Source: Grosmannia clavigera kw1407 (Eukaryota; Ascomycota; Sordariomycetes; Ophiostomatales; Ophiostomataceae). From it: 64,000 bases of DNA. A program made the position numbers and the translations under genes. Positions within the stretch are counted from its first letter, which is position 1, and every line of letters begins with the position of its first letter. Below, one piece after another: positions 12,430-23,714 of the stretch. The DNA lies in the NCBI RefSeq assembly GCF_000143105.1, contig NW_014040797.1, positions 372,001-436,000 on the forward strand, read 5' to 3'. A model generated the notes under the pieces. It was not told the DNA's origin, searched no databases, and saw nothing but the letters and a program-made list of their open reading frames with translations.

Positions 12430-13532
12430 TGCGGCGGTGAATTGACTCGCAATGCCAGGTGGAAGTAGCCAGCAAGACAATTGCCGAGAGGGTAGAGCCT
12501 GTGGCCACGGACAAAGCAAGTGAGAAGGCAATTGACAAGCCCGGGCGTGAGAAGGCGAGTCGAGTCTGCTGAAATCCTGAAGCCGACGAGATGGAGGGAG
12601 GAACAGGGACGTTTTATCAGGGGAAATGGGAAAGGAGGGAAAGCAAGTGGGTCCGTCTGGACAGCCAAACCCATCTTTGCTGAAATGAGCCCACGACGAG
12701 CATTGCCTATCCGGATGCCGGGCCAATGACAGAGCAGATTGGGTTTGAGTGGAGCCGAATTGGCATAGTAGGTTAAGTTGCGCAACAGTGCGGAAATACG
12801 GAGGCGTGAGATTTGGGCGGAATGCGCCAATCAAAGGCAGATCGCATCGGAGACAGGCAGCAATCAATCAGTGCAAGGAGTGGCGTGTGGACGGCGAGCG
12901 TTGCCTTTTTCTTCCCCGCTTTGGCAGTTGTGATGCCTGTTGTTCCCAACATAAACGCTGCCAGGGTGGTTGGCTGATCTGGCCGTATCTCTCTCCGCTA
13001 CTTCTCCCTAAAAGTCACGTTAGGCCGGCGGGTCGCGCTTTCCGGCTGGTGCAGCAGCCGAGCAAATCGAACGGTCAGCCCTGGTCGGCACTACTGCCTA
13101 CCCATTCCACCCGCACAAAAAACACGTCAGGCAATCTGGCTGGGAAAGGATCTATGACGACCACGCCTAATAAGCCGCCATCGAAGTCTTTTTTCCTCAC
13201 AGACGTCGTTGTGGTGCCTAGGGAAAGCGAAGTTTCCACCCCCCCTGGCGTGATAGCCGCTCTCTATCCGAGCACAGCCTTATTACACGCGAGTACGAGT
13301 ACGAGTACGCGAGACACGCGAGCTACATCCTGGCCCATGGCCTGCCTATGCTGAGAACAACCGCCCGGATGTCTATCATTGTAGAGTTCGTCGGGTCCTT
13401 CCGTGCAGCTGTCGATCCCTCTCTTTCTTTTGTTGGCACCCCTCTTTTCTCTGATTTCTTTTCTTTTTGCTTCGCTGCTCATTCTGTCGCATCAGGCCAT
13501 CCGTCTCGCTGACCTGTTGAACCTGTCCACAG
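12430..13532. other. Divergent promoter region ERG25/NCA2
   Basis: About 1.1 kb separating two divergent genes. The first coding exon of NCA2 must lie in its right part, because the NCA2 frame opens directly behind a splice acceptor at 13532. An ATG at 13369 (MSIIVEFVG) is a candidate, but its only phase-compatible donor (GTCCTT, 13395) is weak. A GAGTAC triplet repeat lies at 13291-13309. Confidence 0.5.
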
Positions 13533-15663
13533 TAATGTGCGAGCCTGGGAGGCCGACATCGACAACATCACACAAGGCCCGCTTGCCGCCTTCCAGCATG
13601 GGTCTGCCGGCACGGCGAGCGCGGCGGGCGAGCAGGCCGGCTTGATGGCCGACCTGTCGTCCCCCTACGTCGACCGGCTACTCAACATTGTCAAGACGCT
13701 GAGCTCCACGTCGTCGTCGCAACCGATCCTGCCGGCACACCGAATTCGCGGGCTGCTGTGGCAGTCTGGGCTGCTGGAAGAGCAGACAGAGAAGAACGTG
13801 CTGCAGCCGCAGTCGAATCGAGAGGGCGAGGAGTCGGACAAGACGGAAGAGGATGAACAGACGGAGCAGGACGACAGCAGCGACGAGGGCTCCGAGCCTG
13901 AAGCGACCCAGCGGCGGCTGCCGGTGACGGCTGGCGGAAAGGGTGCGCTGGCCGAAGAGGTCGAGTGGCTGCTCGTGAGCAAGGCGACGGTGCAGACGTA
14001 CGGTGTGCTGCTGAACACGCTGCTGGAGCAGATCATCCCGCTGCACGACGACATATGGTACTGGGACGACATCCTGACGTCATACACGAGCCTGAGCCTG
14101 TTCACGGTGCAGACGTCACCGCTGCGTTTCTGGCAATGGATCCGGGAGATGGGCCAAGTTGTGGGTGAGAGCCGGGTGCGGTTTGGGGCGCTGCGGCGGC
14201 AGTCTCCCATCGGGGCACTACAGGCCGGGGGGACCTCGCTGTCGCAGCAGTGGCAGCAATTTTACGGGATCGTGCGGCGAGGCATCGCAGCGCGGTCGTT
14301 TGCCGACCTGGAGCGGCGGCTGCTGTCGCCGGTGGCGCGATGCCGGGCCGATGCACGACAGAGCCAGAAGCGTCTGAGACAGATGCGGCAGCTGATTGCC
14401 AGTGGGCTGGGCATCCTGATCGACGAGGGACTGCGTTTCGACCTAGACGAGGGCGCCGATGTCAAGGACATCACGGCCGACAACGGGCGACGGTGGAAGG
14501 GCGTGGTGGAGCGCAGCGTGTCGCTGATGGACCAGGTCAGCACAGACGTGCTGGCGGTTGACTCGGCAATCCCGGACTTTGAGGACAAGGTGTTCAACGA
14601 CGTGCAGGGCGACCCGATCCTGACGGCCAACCAGTTCGAGACCAACAAGCCGGCACGGCTGGCGCGACGTCTGGACCGGCTGCTGGCCGAGGGCATCCCG
14701 AATCTGGTCGGCAGTCTCAGGCTGGTGGTGACGGCCGACGGTCGGCCAACACGGCTGGTGCGGTACTGGCTGCCGGCGGGCCTGCTGCTGCTGTCATCGT
14801 CGACGCTGCTGCGGGTGGTGGCCAACCGACGGGCGGACATTGCGCAGTGGATCGCCGACCTGGGCTCGACGATGCGCGACTTCTGGTTCAACTGGGTGGT
14901 CGAGCCAGTGGCCAAGGTGGTGGGGACGATTCGGCACGACGCCAACAGCGAGATCGCGATCATGAGCCGAGACAGTCTGCGGGCCGACCGCGACAGCTTG
15001 GAGCGGATGGTGGTGGATTTTGCGCGGGACCGACCAGAGCTGGCGATGGGTACGGCAACGCTGACGGAGGCGGACATTGTGAGCATCCGGACCAAGGTGC
15101 AGGAGGGCGATGTGACGCCGGTGCTGCGGGCATACGAAAACGGGCTGCGCAAGCCGCTGCAGGGAGCCGTGCGCGGAGACCTGGTACGATCGCTGCTGAT
15201 CCAGGTGCAGAAGACCAAGGTGGACCTGGAGGTGGCCATCAGCGGGATCGACGCGCTGCTGAAGAGCCAGGAGCTGGTGTTTGGATTTGTAGGCCTGACG
15301 CCGGGCGTGCTGGTCAGCGTGGGTGTGCTGCAGTACGTGCGTGGTGTGCTGGGTGGCCGCAAGGGTCTGAGACGCGGGCAGCGAGCCGGCCGCTGCATCC
15401 GGGTGCTGCGCAACATTGACCGCATCTTCTGCGACGCCACGACGGACCCGGCGACGCTGAACGGAATCCTCTCGTACAAGCACCGCGGGCTGCTGGTGTG
15501 CGAGGTGCACGTGCTGCGCAGCGTCACGCAGCGGCTGTTCCCGGGCGATGTCGAGAAGGAGTTTCTCGAAGACGTCGACGAGATGCTGAATGCGAAGACG
15601 GTCGAGAAGCAGCGCCAGGCCCTGGAGCGGGTGCGCTGGGTGTACGCCAAGTATCTGCGGTAG
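13533..15663 (+). CDS. NCA2: Nuclear control of ATPase protein 2 (mitochondrial outer membrane), first exon not resolved
   Basis: The large exon opens behind CTGTCCACAG and reads NVRAWEADIDN onward for about 709 residues. An in-frame TGA at 13510 rules out read-through, so a short 5' exon joined in phase 2 is missing. The protein has acidic low-complexity sequence near residues 85-130. A helical body follows, with a hydrophobic segment (LPAGLLLLSSSTLLRVV), then the conserved Nca2 C-terminal half: LVFGFVGLTPGVLVSVGVLQY, GLLVCEVHVL and VRWVYAKYL before TAG. In yeast Nca2 acts with Nca3 on expression of mitochondrial ATP6/ATP8 and is placed in the outer membrane. The family call is firm, the N-terminus open. 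Confidence 0.87.
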
Positions 15664-16445
15664 GTGTGGCAGAAGCACGAGCAAATATAAACTGTATCGA
15701 GCACGAGTAGGTGAGATCCGGTTGGAGTACTGTACTCGAGTAAAGAGGCCAAATCAGCGAGTTGCTAGCGTGGACCAATGACGCAGGCAGTCTCTGGCCC
15801 ACTGTATGCTGCATTCTCCAGGGCATCGGACACGGGGTAGACCGCTGGCCGATAGCGTATCTATCGGCTTAGTGGTTAGTCCCTTTCTTCTTACATGTGT
15901 GTCCTCAATGAAGGCAACCCGCTTTCTCTCTGTGGCCAGACGAAACCCCCCCTTCTCCACCCAACGTCGACGCCTACAGAGTACAGCCACCTGATTTTCT
16001 TGCCAAAACCCAGCCTCATATCGTCGAGGACGTCCAAGACCGTTTGCATCTCTCTCTCTCTCGCTCTGTGTCTGCCTCTCTGCCGCTGCCCGACCGTTCT
16101 GAGCGCTGTGTGTGTGTGTGTGTGCCAAAGCCCCGAAAGAATCGAGAGCGAAGAAGGAGAAAAGAGAGAGAAGTCGGCCACCAGGACCTGCCAGCTCGTC
16201 ACAACATTGACTCTCAGACCCTCGGACTCTTGGACCCTTCTTGGACCTGACGACAAGCCCAAAAACGGCGCCTCTCGGACAACCACTGCTTCTGCTTCAC
16301 CCTCTCGCCAAGCCAAGCTGCCTTTTTGTCCGATCGGCCGACGGCAGCGATCCTTTGTCGATTATTGACCACACCGCAACATCAGTGACATCAGCGCCAC
16401 CGTCGTCTCCCACGGCTCTCCCGCGTCCGCCGCCTCCCGCCCACG
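15664..16445. other. Promoter and 5' leader of SEC4
   Basis: CT-rich stretches and a (TG)n run at 16107-16124 lead into the SEC4 start. No coding sequence is recognised. Confidence 0.5.
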
Positions 16446-17194
16446 ATGGCAGGCAACCGCAACTATGACTTTTTGGTATGTGTGTGATGCAGACGTGCAG
16501 ACGTGCTGTCCGCGAGAGCTGCTAACGGCGATGCAGATCAAGCTGCTGCTGATCGGTGACTCGGGCGTCGGCAAGTCCTGCTGTCTGCTGCGGTTCAGCG
16601 AGGACTCGTTCACGCCCAGCTTCATCACCACGATCGGCATCGACTTCAAGATCCGCACGATCGAGCTCGACGGCAAGCGTGTCAAGCTGCAGATCTGGGA
16701 CACGGCCGGTCAGGAGCGTTTCCGCACCATCACCACGGCCTACTACCGCGGCGCCATGGGCATCCTGCTGGTGTACGACGTGACGGACGAGCGGTCGTTT
16801 AACAGTGCGTCTCTGCTGCCCGGCTGCCTGCGGCCCGCTGTCCTTGCGTGCCCCCGATGCTAATTCGCTTCCAGACATCCGCACCTGGTTCTCCAACGTG
16901 GAGCAGCACGCGACCGAGGGCGTCAACAAGATCCTGATCGGCAACAAGTGTGACTGGGAAGAGAAGCGGGTCATCTCGACCGAGCGCGGCCAGCAGCTAG
17001 CAGACGAGCTCGGCATCCCCTTCCTCGAGGTCTCGGCCAAGAGCGGCATCAACATCGACAAGGCCTTTTACAACCTCGCGTCCGACATCAAGACCCGCAT
17101 CGTCGACACGGCCAAGACCGAGCAGACCGCATCGGCCGGCGTCAACGTCAACAGCTCGGGCGACTCCAACGGCCTGGGCGGCAAGTGCTGTTAA
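16446..17194 (+). CDS. SEC4: Rab GTPase Sec4/Rab8 type
   Basis: Exons 16446-16475, 16537-16804 and 16875-17194 give 205 residues. All Ras-fold motifs are present: P-loop GDSGVGKS, switch I with TTIGIDFK, WDTAGQE, GNKCD and EVSAKSG. The end is GGKCC, a double-cysteine geranylgeranylation site. The TTIGIDFKIRTIELD and RFRTITTAYYRGAMG blocks are those of Sec4/Rab8/SrgA. It drives exocytosis of secretory vesicles at the plasma membrane and hyphal tip through the exocyst. The first intron follows MAGNRNYDFL; the second splits Asn in SFNNIRTWF. Confidence 0.95.
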
Positions 17195-17703
17195 GCGGTC
17201 GAGGAGTCCGGGAGCTGGGAGCCGGACGGGGTGGAAGGCAGGCGTGAGATGGAAGGCTTCTTTATGAAACGAAAGAAAATGGCTGTTCTTTCGATCGGGA
17301 GGGGACACGGCCGCCGCTCCCGTTTGGCTCTTCCTGTCGTCTGAGCTTTCCCCGACACAGGGGACGACGACGGCAGACACAACCGGACAGCTGCCCCGTC
17401 CGCGCTCCGGGAAGACGGAGGGCAAGCGAAGCAGCGACGCAGCGACGCAGGAGGGTGCATGCGAGGCAGAGGACGGGAAAGACGGGCAGGACAGGAGCAG
17501 ATACCTGGCGGTCATGGAGTTTTTTCTTTTTCCTTTCCTTTTTTCCTTTTTTCTTCTGTTTTCGTTTTCTGGTCTTTGATCTCGGCATATAATACACTGT
17601 TTCTGAATCTCGCCTTTGCCTTTGTGTCTCCCTCTCTGCCCAGCCCCAGCCAAGCTGGTAGACGATACAAGAATGGCCATTCCTCGCCACCACTGCGTAG
17701 TCT
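17195..17703. other. Convergent 3' spacer, SEC4 and repeat-protein gene
   Basis: Contains a T-rich run around 17520-17560. Long open frames here are by-products of biased composition. No gene is seen. Confidence 0.5.
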
Positions 17704-19725
17704 CTACCACAAGACGGTGGCCTTGACGATGGCCGTGGCCTCGGACCCGGTGCTCGTCGTCGTGGGCACCGTCACCGAGCGGCGATGCCAACTGCGCACA
17801 AACCGACGGGCTTCGATGGCGTCGGGCAGCGTGACCACGAAACGAGAGAAGGAGGCATGCTCGTCCATCTGGTCTGTCTTGGCCCGGAGTTGGAGCACGT
17901 CTTCTTCGCTTCGCTCGCTCTTTTTTGTTTCCTCGCTTCGCTCGTTCTCTTCCTTCTCTTCACTCTTCTCCCTCTCTTTCGTTTCCTCGCTTCGCTCGTT
18001 CTCTTCCTTCTCTTCACTCTTCTCCCTCTCTTTCGTTGCCTCGCTTCGCTCGTTCTCTTCCTTCTCTTCACTCTTCTCCCTCTCTTTCGTTGCCTCGCTT
18101 CGCTCGTTCTCTTCCTTCTCTTCACTCTTCTCCCTCTCTTTCGTTGCCTCGCTTCGCTCGTTCTCTTCCTTCTCTTCACTCTTCTCCCTCTCTTTCGTTG
18201 CCTCGCTTCGCTCGTTCTCTTCCTTCTCTTCACTCTTCTCCCTCTCTTTCGTTGCCTCGCTTCGCTCGTTCTCTTCCTTCTCTTCACTCTTCTCCCTCTC
18301 TTTCGTTGCCTCGCTTCGCTCGTTCTCTTCCTTCTCTTCACTCTTCTCCCTCTCTTTCGTTGCCTCGCTTCGCTCGTTTTGTCCCTTCTTGCTTTGTCGT
18401 GCCTTTTTCTTTCTGCTCCGTCCTCTCTGCTCTCTCTCCACCCTCTCCGCTTTCTCCTCCCTCTCTCTCTCCTCTTTCCGCTTCTGCTTCGCCGCCGCCT
18501 CCTCTTCCTTCAACCGCTGTTGCTCAGCCACCAGCCAGCGCACCGGCACCACGCCGTTCAGCCCGTCTGATACAGCCCATGGAAGGTTGCGCGCCTCGCC
18601 GTCGGCCTCAATCAGTGCTCGCAGCCCACCGATCGAGGTGACCCCGCCGTCACTGCCGTGATCGCTGCCGCCGCCGCTGGTGTCCTCGAGCACGAGCAGG
18701 ATGCGCGTCTGGGTGTCGGCCGCGGCTGCTTCTGCCTCGTCGTCGTCGTCACTCGCCACTGCCGCCGTTCTGTCGGGTAGATGCATCGCCAGATCCAGCT
18801 TGGCCATTGGCGGCAGTAGGGAAAACGAGCGCAGAGCCGCGGCAGCTTCCTCGGCCAAACCGAAACTGCCACTGCCACCGCCCTCGCTCGCATGCCTCTC
18901 TCGTCTTTGATCCCAGTCGCTGCCCCAGGCACTGCCGCTGACCCAACCTCGGCCCCAGCCCCAGCCCTGGCTGCTGCCGCCCGGCGTCTCTCCCAGGCTG
19001 CCGGCAGCCTCGCGGAACCGCCCCATGTTGCGATGCCGCGGCGCCTGCACAGCCCGCCTCGCCAGCCCGTGCAAGTCGCGCACCTCCTGGGCATAGGCCA
19101 GCGCGGCGGCTGGCGCGCCAAAGTACAGGAAATAGCGGCCGCGCGGCGTCAGCGTGGCCGGGTCGCGGTCCTGCACAATCTTGTAGAGCCCGCCACCGGC
19201 TGCAGCCCAGCCATCCACGTGCTCGTCGCTCCGCCGTGCTGCTCTGGGCGCAATGCGGAAAAAGTCGCTCGGCAGCAGCGAGGCCGTCGCTCCGGACAGG
19301 ACCAATACCGTCGGCTCAGACCTCTCCGACCTCTCTGTCCCGCTATCTGTCCCGAGAAAGACGTCCGGATCTCCGTCAGTCCCGATCGTCAGCAGACCTC
19401 CGTCTTTCATCGTCCGGAGCCACTGTAAAGCATCATCGCCATCGCCATCGCCGTTGTCGTTCAGACGCACGCCTGCTTCTCCGGCCCCTTCGATTCTCAC
19501 GCCCGTATCTCGTCGTGCCTCGTCAGGAAATAAATCTTTGAAGATGGAGGTGATTTCGTTGGGCCTTCCGCCATCGCCGCCCGTTGCCTGCTGCTTGCAC
19601 AGCGAGCTGGCACTGACAAAAGCTCTCGGCCGTATCGCTGCAGAGCCGTGGCTCTGCAGGCCGGACGCAGCCTGCTGCCGCAGAAGCTGTCGCAGCAAGT
19701 TGTACGGCCTCTGCCTAAGGGGCAT
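17704..19725 (-). CDS. Conserved fungal mitochondrial-type protein with 18-residue charged repeats, function unknown
   Basis: A single exon of 673 residues from MPLRQRPYNLL (an in-frame ATG at 19824 would add 33). The N-terminus is basic and arginine-rich with no acids for about 50 residues, like a mitochondrial leader. The segment TVLVLSGATASLLPSDFFRIAP, then YKIVQDRDPATLTPRGRYFLYF, resembles an RRM-like fold seen in uncharacterised fungal proteins. The end, FSRFVVTLPDAIEARRFVRSWHRR to KATVLW, looks like a second such piece. Between them are eight copies of an 18-residue unit (NERSEATKEREKSEEKEE) and a ninth partial one, predicted to form a long charged helix. I do not know the function. The repeat array appears to be a lineage-specific insertion in an otherwise conserved protein. 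Confidence 0.75.
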   Translation of the reverse strand: MPLRQRPYNLLRQLLRQQAASGLQSHGSAAIRPRAFVSASSLCKQQATGGDGGRPNEITSIFKDLFPDEARRDTGVRIEGAGEAGVRLNDNGDGDGDDALQWLRTMKDGGLLTIGTDGDPDVFLGTDSGTERSERSEPTVLVLSGATASLLPSDFFRIAPRAARRSDEHVDGWAAAGGGLYKIVQDRDPATLTPRGRYFLYFGAPAAALAYAQEVRDLHGLARRAVQAPRHRNMGRFREAAGSLGETPGGSSQGWGWGRGWVSGSAWGSDWDQRRERHASEGGGSGSFGLAEEAAAALRSFSLLPPMAKLDLAMHLPDRTAAVASDDDDEAEAAAADTQTRILLVLEDTSGGGSDHGSDGGVTSIGGLRALIEADGEARNLPWAVSDGLNGVVPVRWLVAEQQRLKEEEAAAKQKRKEEREREEKAERVEREQRGRSRKKKARQSKKGQNERSEATKEREKSEEKEENERSEATKEREKSEEKEENERSEATKEREKSEEKEENERSEATKEREKSEEKEENERSEATKEREKSEEKEENERSEATKEREKSEEKEENERSEATKEREKSEEKEENERSEETKEREKSEEKEENERSEETKKSERSEEDVLQLRAKTDQMDEHASFSRFVVTLPDAIEARRFVRSWHRRSVTVPTTTSTGSEATAIVKATVLW
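17922..18378 (-). repeat. 54-bp coding tandem repeat, eight units
   Basis: Units of 54 bp begin at 17941, 17995, 18049, 18103, 18157, 18211, 18265 and 18319, flanked by partial copies. Units 2 to 8 look identical; unit 1 differs by at least one base (TTTCC for TTGCC). The length is a multiple of three and the unit has no stop in several frames. Large open frames therefore appear on both strands, but only the minus-strand frame continues into conserved sequence. Confidence 0.95.
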
Positions 19726-20651
19726 CAGGATGTCCAGGGCGCTTGCACACCCGCATCTAAGCCGTAAAGTCGCAGGCAATGTCGTCAGCTTCGTGCCTTT
19801 TTGCTTGCTACAGAATTGCTGCAAGCACGGTATAAATCCTTATTGCGTTGTTTCGGTACTGTGTGGGGCATATCGAGAATCTTGCCCGTTATATTTTGCG
19901 ATCACATGACCCCAGTGTTACTAAGCAAAGAAAATGTGATATCAGCCGTCTCAAGTTTCTGGCAGTTTTTTGTGCTAGTCAATGCTAGGACCTGCAAGCA
20001 GGATGCCCGCCCGCGTTCGCGAACGGCTTTCTGGGGGTTATTTGGGATGTGCTAGAGATACGGGTCAAGATTTTAGAAACACAGCCCACGTGACTTCTTT
20101 GGCGGTCAGACAGCGGCAAATTCCTGACAGCAACTGGCTTTTGCACTGTAGAGTGTATTAGATAGAAATGTCCAAATGCATAAATGCATGTCACCACATA
20201 TCGCTTTATCCGTGCTTCACAGGTGTCAACCAGACGACCTGTCATCTCGAGTTGTCCTCGTCCTCGCCCTCGTCCCCTATTATAAATACAGAATTGAAAG
20301 CCCGTGCCATAACGCCGTCTCGTGCACGTTCGGGAGAAGGACGACAGAGGCCGGCAATATACGTCCACAGCACTGCCAGACTTCCACTCCCGGGCTCACG
20401 TCCACACCCCTGCCTTTGGTATCACTCGCATTATTTTCCCCGTCTGCGAGAAGAATGAGCTGCCAAACTGAAACAGACTGCCGAATGACGAGCGCGGAGA
20501 AATATCCCGTTTCCCGCCCCAAATCAGCCTAGTCTCTCCTGCTGGAGAGGAGACCGAAGAAAACCCACCAATATCTCTCAAAACAAGAAAAAGAAGCAGA
20601 GAGCAACAAGCTGCGAGGCTGCCGCGTTCGAGCCCGCCTTTGCGGTCATCG
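19726..20651. other. Promoter of repeat-protein gene and 3' end of PSY2
   Basis: Both neighbours are on the minus strand, so this holds the upstream region of one gene and the 3' untranslated region of the other. An in-frame ATG for the repeat protein lies at 19824. No other gene is seen. Confidence 0.45.
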
Positions 20652-23600
20652 TCAGGCCATGTCATCATCCTCTGCTGTCGTCGCCGTCTTCAGCGCCGAC
20701 GACGTGATGTTTATCGAAATCTTCTTGCCCAGCTCCAGTCCGGTCGCCGCTCCGTTGCCGTTGCCGCTGCCGTTCACAACATCGCGACCCGCAGACACGC
20801 TCCTCTTTCGCGGCAGCAGCGCCGCCATCCCGTTGGTGCTCGCCGACACGCTGTTGCGCCGCTTGTTCTGCAGCATCAGCTTCCCCAGCTCGTCCTCCTC
20901 GTCCTCCTCGCGCCGTCGCTTCTCCGATATGCGTTCCGGTGGCCGGCTGCTCACACTGACAGGCGAAGAAGACGCCGGCCGTACCGCTGCCTCTAAAGAT
21001 CCACTCGACGGCGATGGGCTGTTCTCCTTGTCTGGATCCCCCACCGCCTCGCCTTCCGCTTTTCCTTTGCTGCCACCCTCCGCTTGTTCTGCCTCGTCAT
21101 CCTCGTCATCTTCACCCTCTTCGTCCGATGCGTAATCGACCAACTGTTTCAGACTAGGCGAGTCCGTAAGTGGCCGCCCAGTAGCATTGCCTGCCGCTGC
21201 TGCTGCCATGGCAGTCTGCTCTAGCTCCTCTTCGTCGTCTGTGTTCCAATACTCTTCGTCCGGGTCCATAGCAATGGACTCCATCAGTGCCCGCCCTGTC
21301 CCGTTTGCCGACTGTGCCGCATCTTCTTGATCTGTGATCAGAGGTTGATCGGGGTTGTTGACATGCGTGATGGCCGCCTGGTTTGGCGGGTATTTCCCAG
21401 CGAGTAGGTCGCTGAACGTCTGCATGTAGCTCAGCGCATGCAGCTTCTCTCGGTAGACCTCCACAAGGTGCTTAGTCAGCTCGCCAAGGTCTTCTTTTGT
21501 GAAGAAATCAAAGAACTCGAGACCCGCCGAACAGATCAGGTTGTCTCTCGGTAGCGTCCGCGACACGAGGTCTAAAATCGGGTCTATCAGTCGCTGGTGC
21601 ATGATGTGCTGGTTGTAAAACTCGTCCCGCATGGCGACAAGCTGGCGGAAGAAGCGAACGGCGACTGAGCAAAGGTCAGCAGTCAGAACAAGAATGAAGA
21701 GGGGGAAAGAAAAAGAAGAAGGCGCATACCAAGCTGCAAATGCTTCACACGACAACCCAACAACTGCACGAATCGCAGAGCAAGGTTGTGTTGCATGATG
21801 AAGAATTTACACCGATGGTGGTGCTGCCGGATGAAGAAGCAGAGAATGTCGTTCAGGTAGCTGAAGATGCCATCGTCGAGCACCGAGAAGCTCAGCTCCC
21901 GCTTGTTCTCCAGATCGATCAACGGCTTGAACAGCCTCGCGGCAGAGCGCTCGTAAAAGTGGTCGAGGAACCGGTCCTGCACCGGGTCAGACTGCAGCAT
22001 GTGCTGCTGCCGCATCCGCTGCTGCACGTCGCCATTGGCATTCTTGGCGCCCATGGCCTCTGCCGACGGCAGGTTGTTCGGCAAGACGGGGTCGAGCAAG
22101 ACCTTGAGCGCGTCCGAGATCTGCGACTTGATGCCGAGATCCACCTCGACCAGCAGCAGGTCAATCAGCGTGTCGGTCAGCTGCGCCTGCTGCTCGTGCA
22201 TCTGCCGGTAGATCGTCTGCCGGATCATTTGCGGGTCGTGGTCGATCATCGACACGAGGATGTCGGTAGCACCGACGCGAACAGACACGTCCGGGTTTCG
22301 CAGGCCAAAGTTTATGACATGCAGAAGGCCGTGCGAGAGGAAGTTGTTGTACAGCGTCATGCGGGCCGGCGGCTGCAGGTTCTTGGCGATGGAACAGCAC
22401 TGCTGAATGAACAGCACGGCCTGCTTCTTCCGCAGCACGGCCTCTGTCGGATCTGTGAAGATGCCAAAGAGGTCCCCGAGAAAGCCGCCATTGCTCTGCA
22501 AGTGCTGCACAATGTCGACCTGGTTGAAGAAGATGAGTGAGTTGAGCACGGAAAAGGTCGGGTCGTCGAGGATGCGTGCGAGAACGACATCCTTGAGATA
22601 CTGCAGCCGGTATGTCTGGTGGATCTTCTTCCGGATCACCTCGTCCTGGATACGCACGACCTCCTTGTAGCGGCCCTGGTTGTTCAGCCACTGCCGGTGG
22701 TTGGCCTTGTGACTCGGAAAGTCGGGGTCGTACTCCAGGGCGCCGACAACGCCTAGAACGCACTCGTCTGACACGGCGTGCTCGATGATGCTGGTATCGT
22801 TCAGCAGAAGGATGATCTTCACAATGTTGCAAAGGTGGTGCAGGTCAGGCAGGCTCTCCAGGTCCTCAGCCATCTCGACAAGTGGAATCAGCTTCCGAAT
22901 GTAGTCCTCGGACATGATGCATCTGGTCAAAGCATCGCGTCCGCCAGCCGTTGCGCTCATAATTCGCATGTTGTTTTCCAGCTCCTGGAGGCTGTTCAGG
23001 TCCGCCGGAGGAAGCGTGATGGCCGGAGGCATGTCCATGGCAAGGTCGTCCGAAAGGCTGTCGTCCGGCATGGCGGCCCCCATCGTCTGCTGTATTTCGC
23101 TGATGAAATTCCTGTGCACAACAACGATTAGGCCTGTCCCGGTCCGCTTGCCCATCAGCCAGCCGTCATGGGACTCACCATATGAGCAAGCATCCCTCTG
23201 CCTCCTGGAAGCTCAAGGCCATATCAAGCCCGCTCCTCGGTTCCGTCCAGACGATAAGCGTGTCTATTTGTAGCGCGACAGGGTCAGTAATGTCGCTTCG
23301 CATGTGTGTGTGTGTGCGCGCGTATGGCAATAAACGTGCCTTGCTGCCTCTGAAAGCCATCGTCCTTGCTGATGCGGGTCTCGAGGAGAAACCTCTCAGG
23401 CTCGTCCTCGGACTCAACGATCACCCGCGGTTCTTTCTCGTCGCCATCGTCGAACTAGAGAGTAGAGATGTACAGTCAGCATGCCGGTCCGGGAGAGACA
23501 AGTTGAGGAGGTGGAGGGGGTGAAGGCATGCAACCACGGCAATGCGACACGCGCCGTGACCCAGCGCAGCGCCATCCTTCTGAGGGGAGGGTGAGCATAC

Positions 23601-23714
23601 ATAGGCAGCCGAGCAGAAGCCCGTGCCGCGATCGAACCAGTCGTTATTTCGGAGTTCGTAGACCTTAACTCGCTTCCGATCTATCGGTTGATGAGGCACA
23701 GGCTGTGCCATCAT
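20652..23714 (-). CDS. PSY2: Protein phosphatase 4 regulatory subunit 3 (Psy2/SMEK)
   Basis: Five exons, 23714-23601, 23454-23340, 23263-23179, 23111-21730 and 21664-20652, give 902 residues. The N-terminal EVH1/PH-like domain reads DRKRVKVYELRNNDWFDRGTGFC, then LLETRISKDDGFQRQQDTLIVW and MALSFQEAEGC. The long ARM/HEAT-like SMEK region follows (from NSLQELENNMRIM through FVQLLGC and HIMHQRLIDPILDL). The tail is acidic and serine-rich with basic KKRRR-type clusters that could be nuclear localisation signals. The subunit directs PP4 to substrates in DNA-damage recovery. Intron 2 uses a GC donor (G|GCACGT) instead of GT, supported by the conserved QQDTLIVW joint. ATG 23711 is equally possible. 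Confidence 0.93.

Noticed and set aside
14262..15752. 496-codon minus-strand open frame
   Set aside because: Antisense to NCA2. Ser/Arg-rich with no family resemblance; a by-product of GC-rich codon use.
17459..18661. 400-codon plus-strand open frame with a Ser/Phe/Leu-rich repeat
   Set aside because: It is the complement of the 54-bp array. The array has no stops in several frames, while only the minus strand continues into conserved sequence on both sides.
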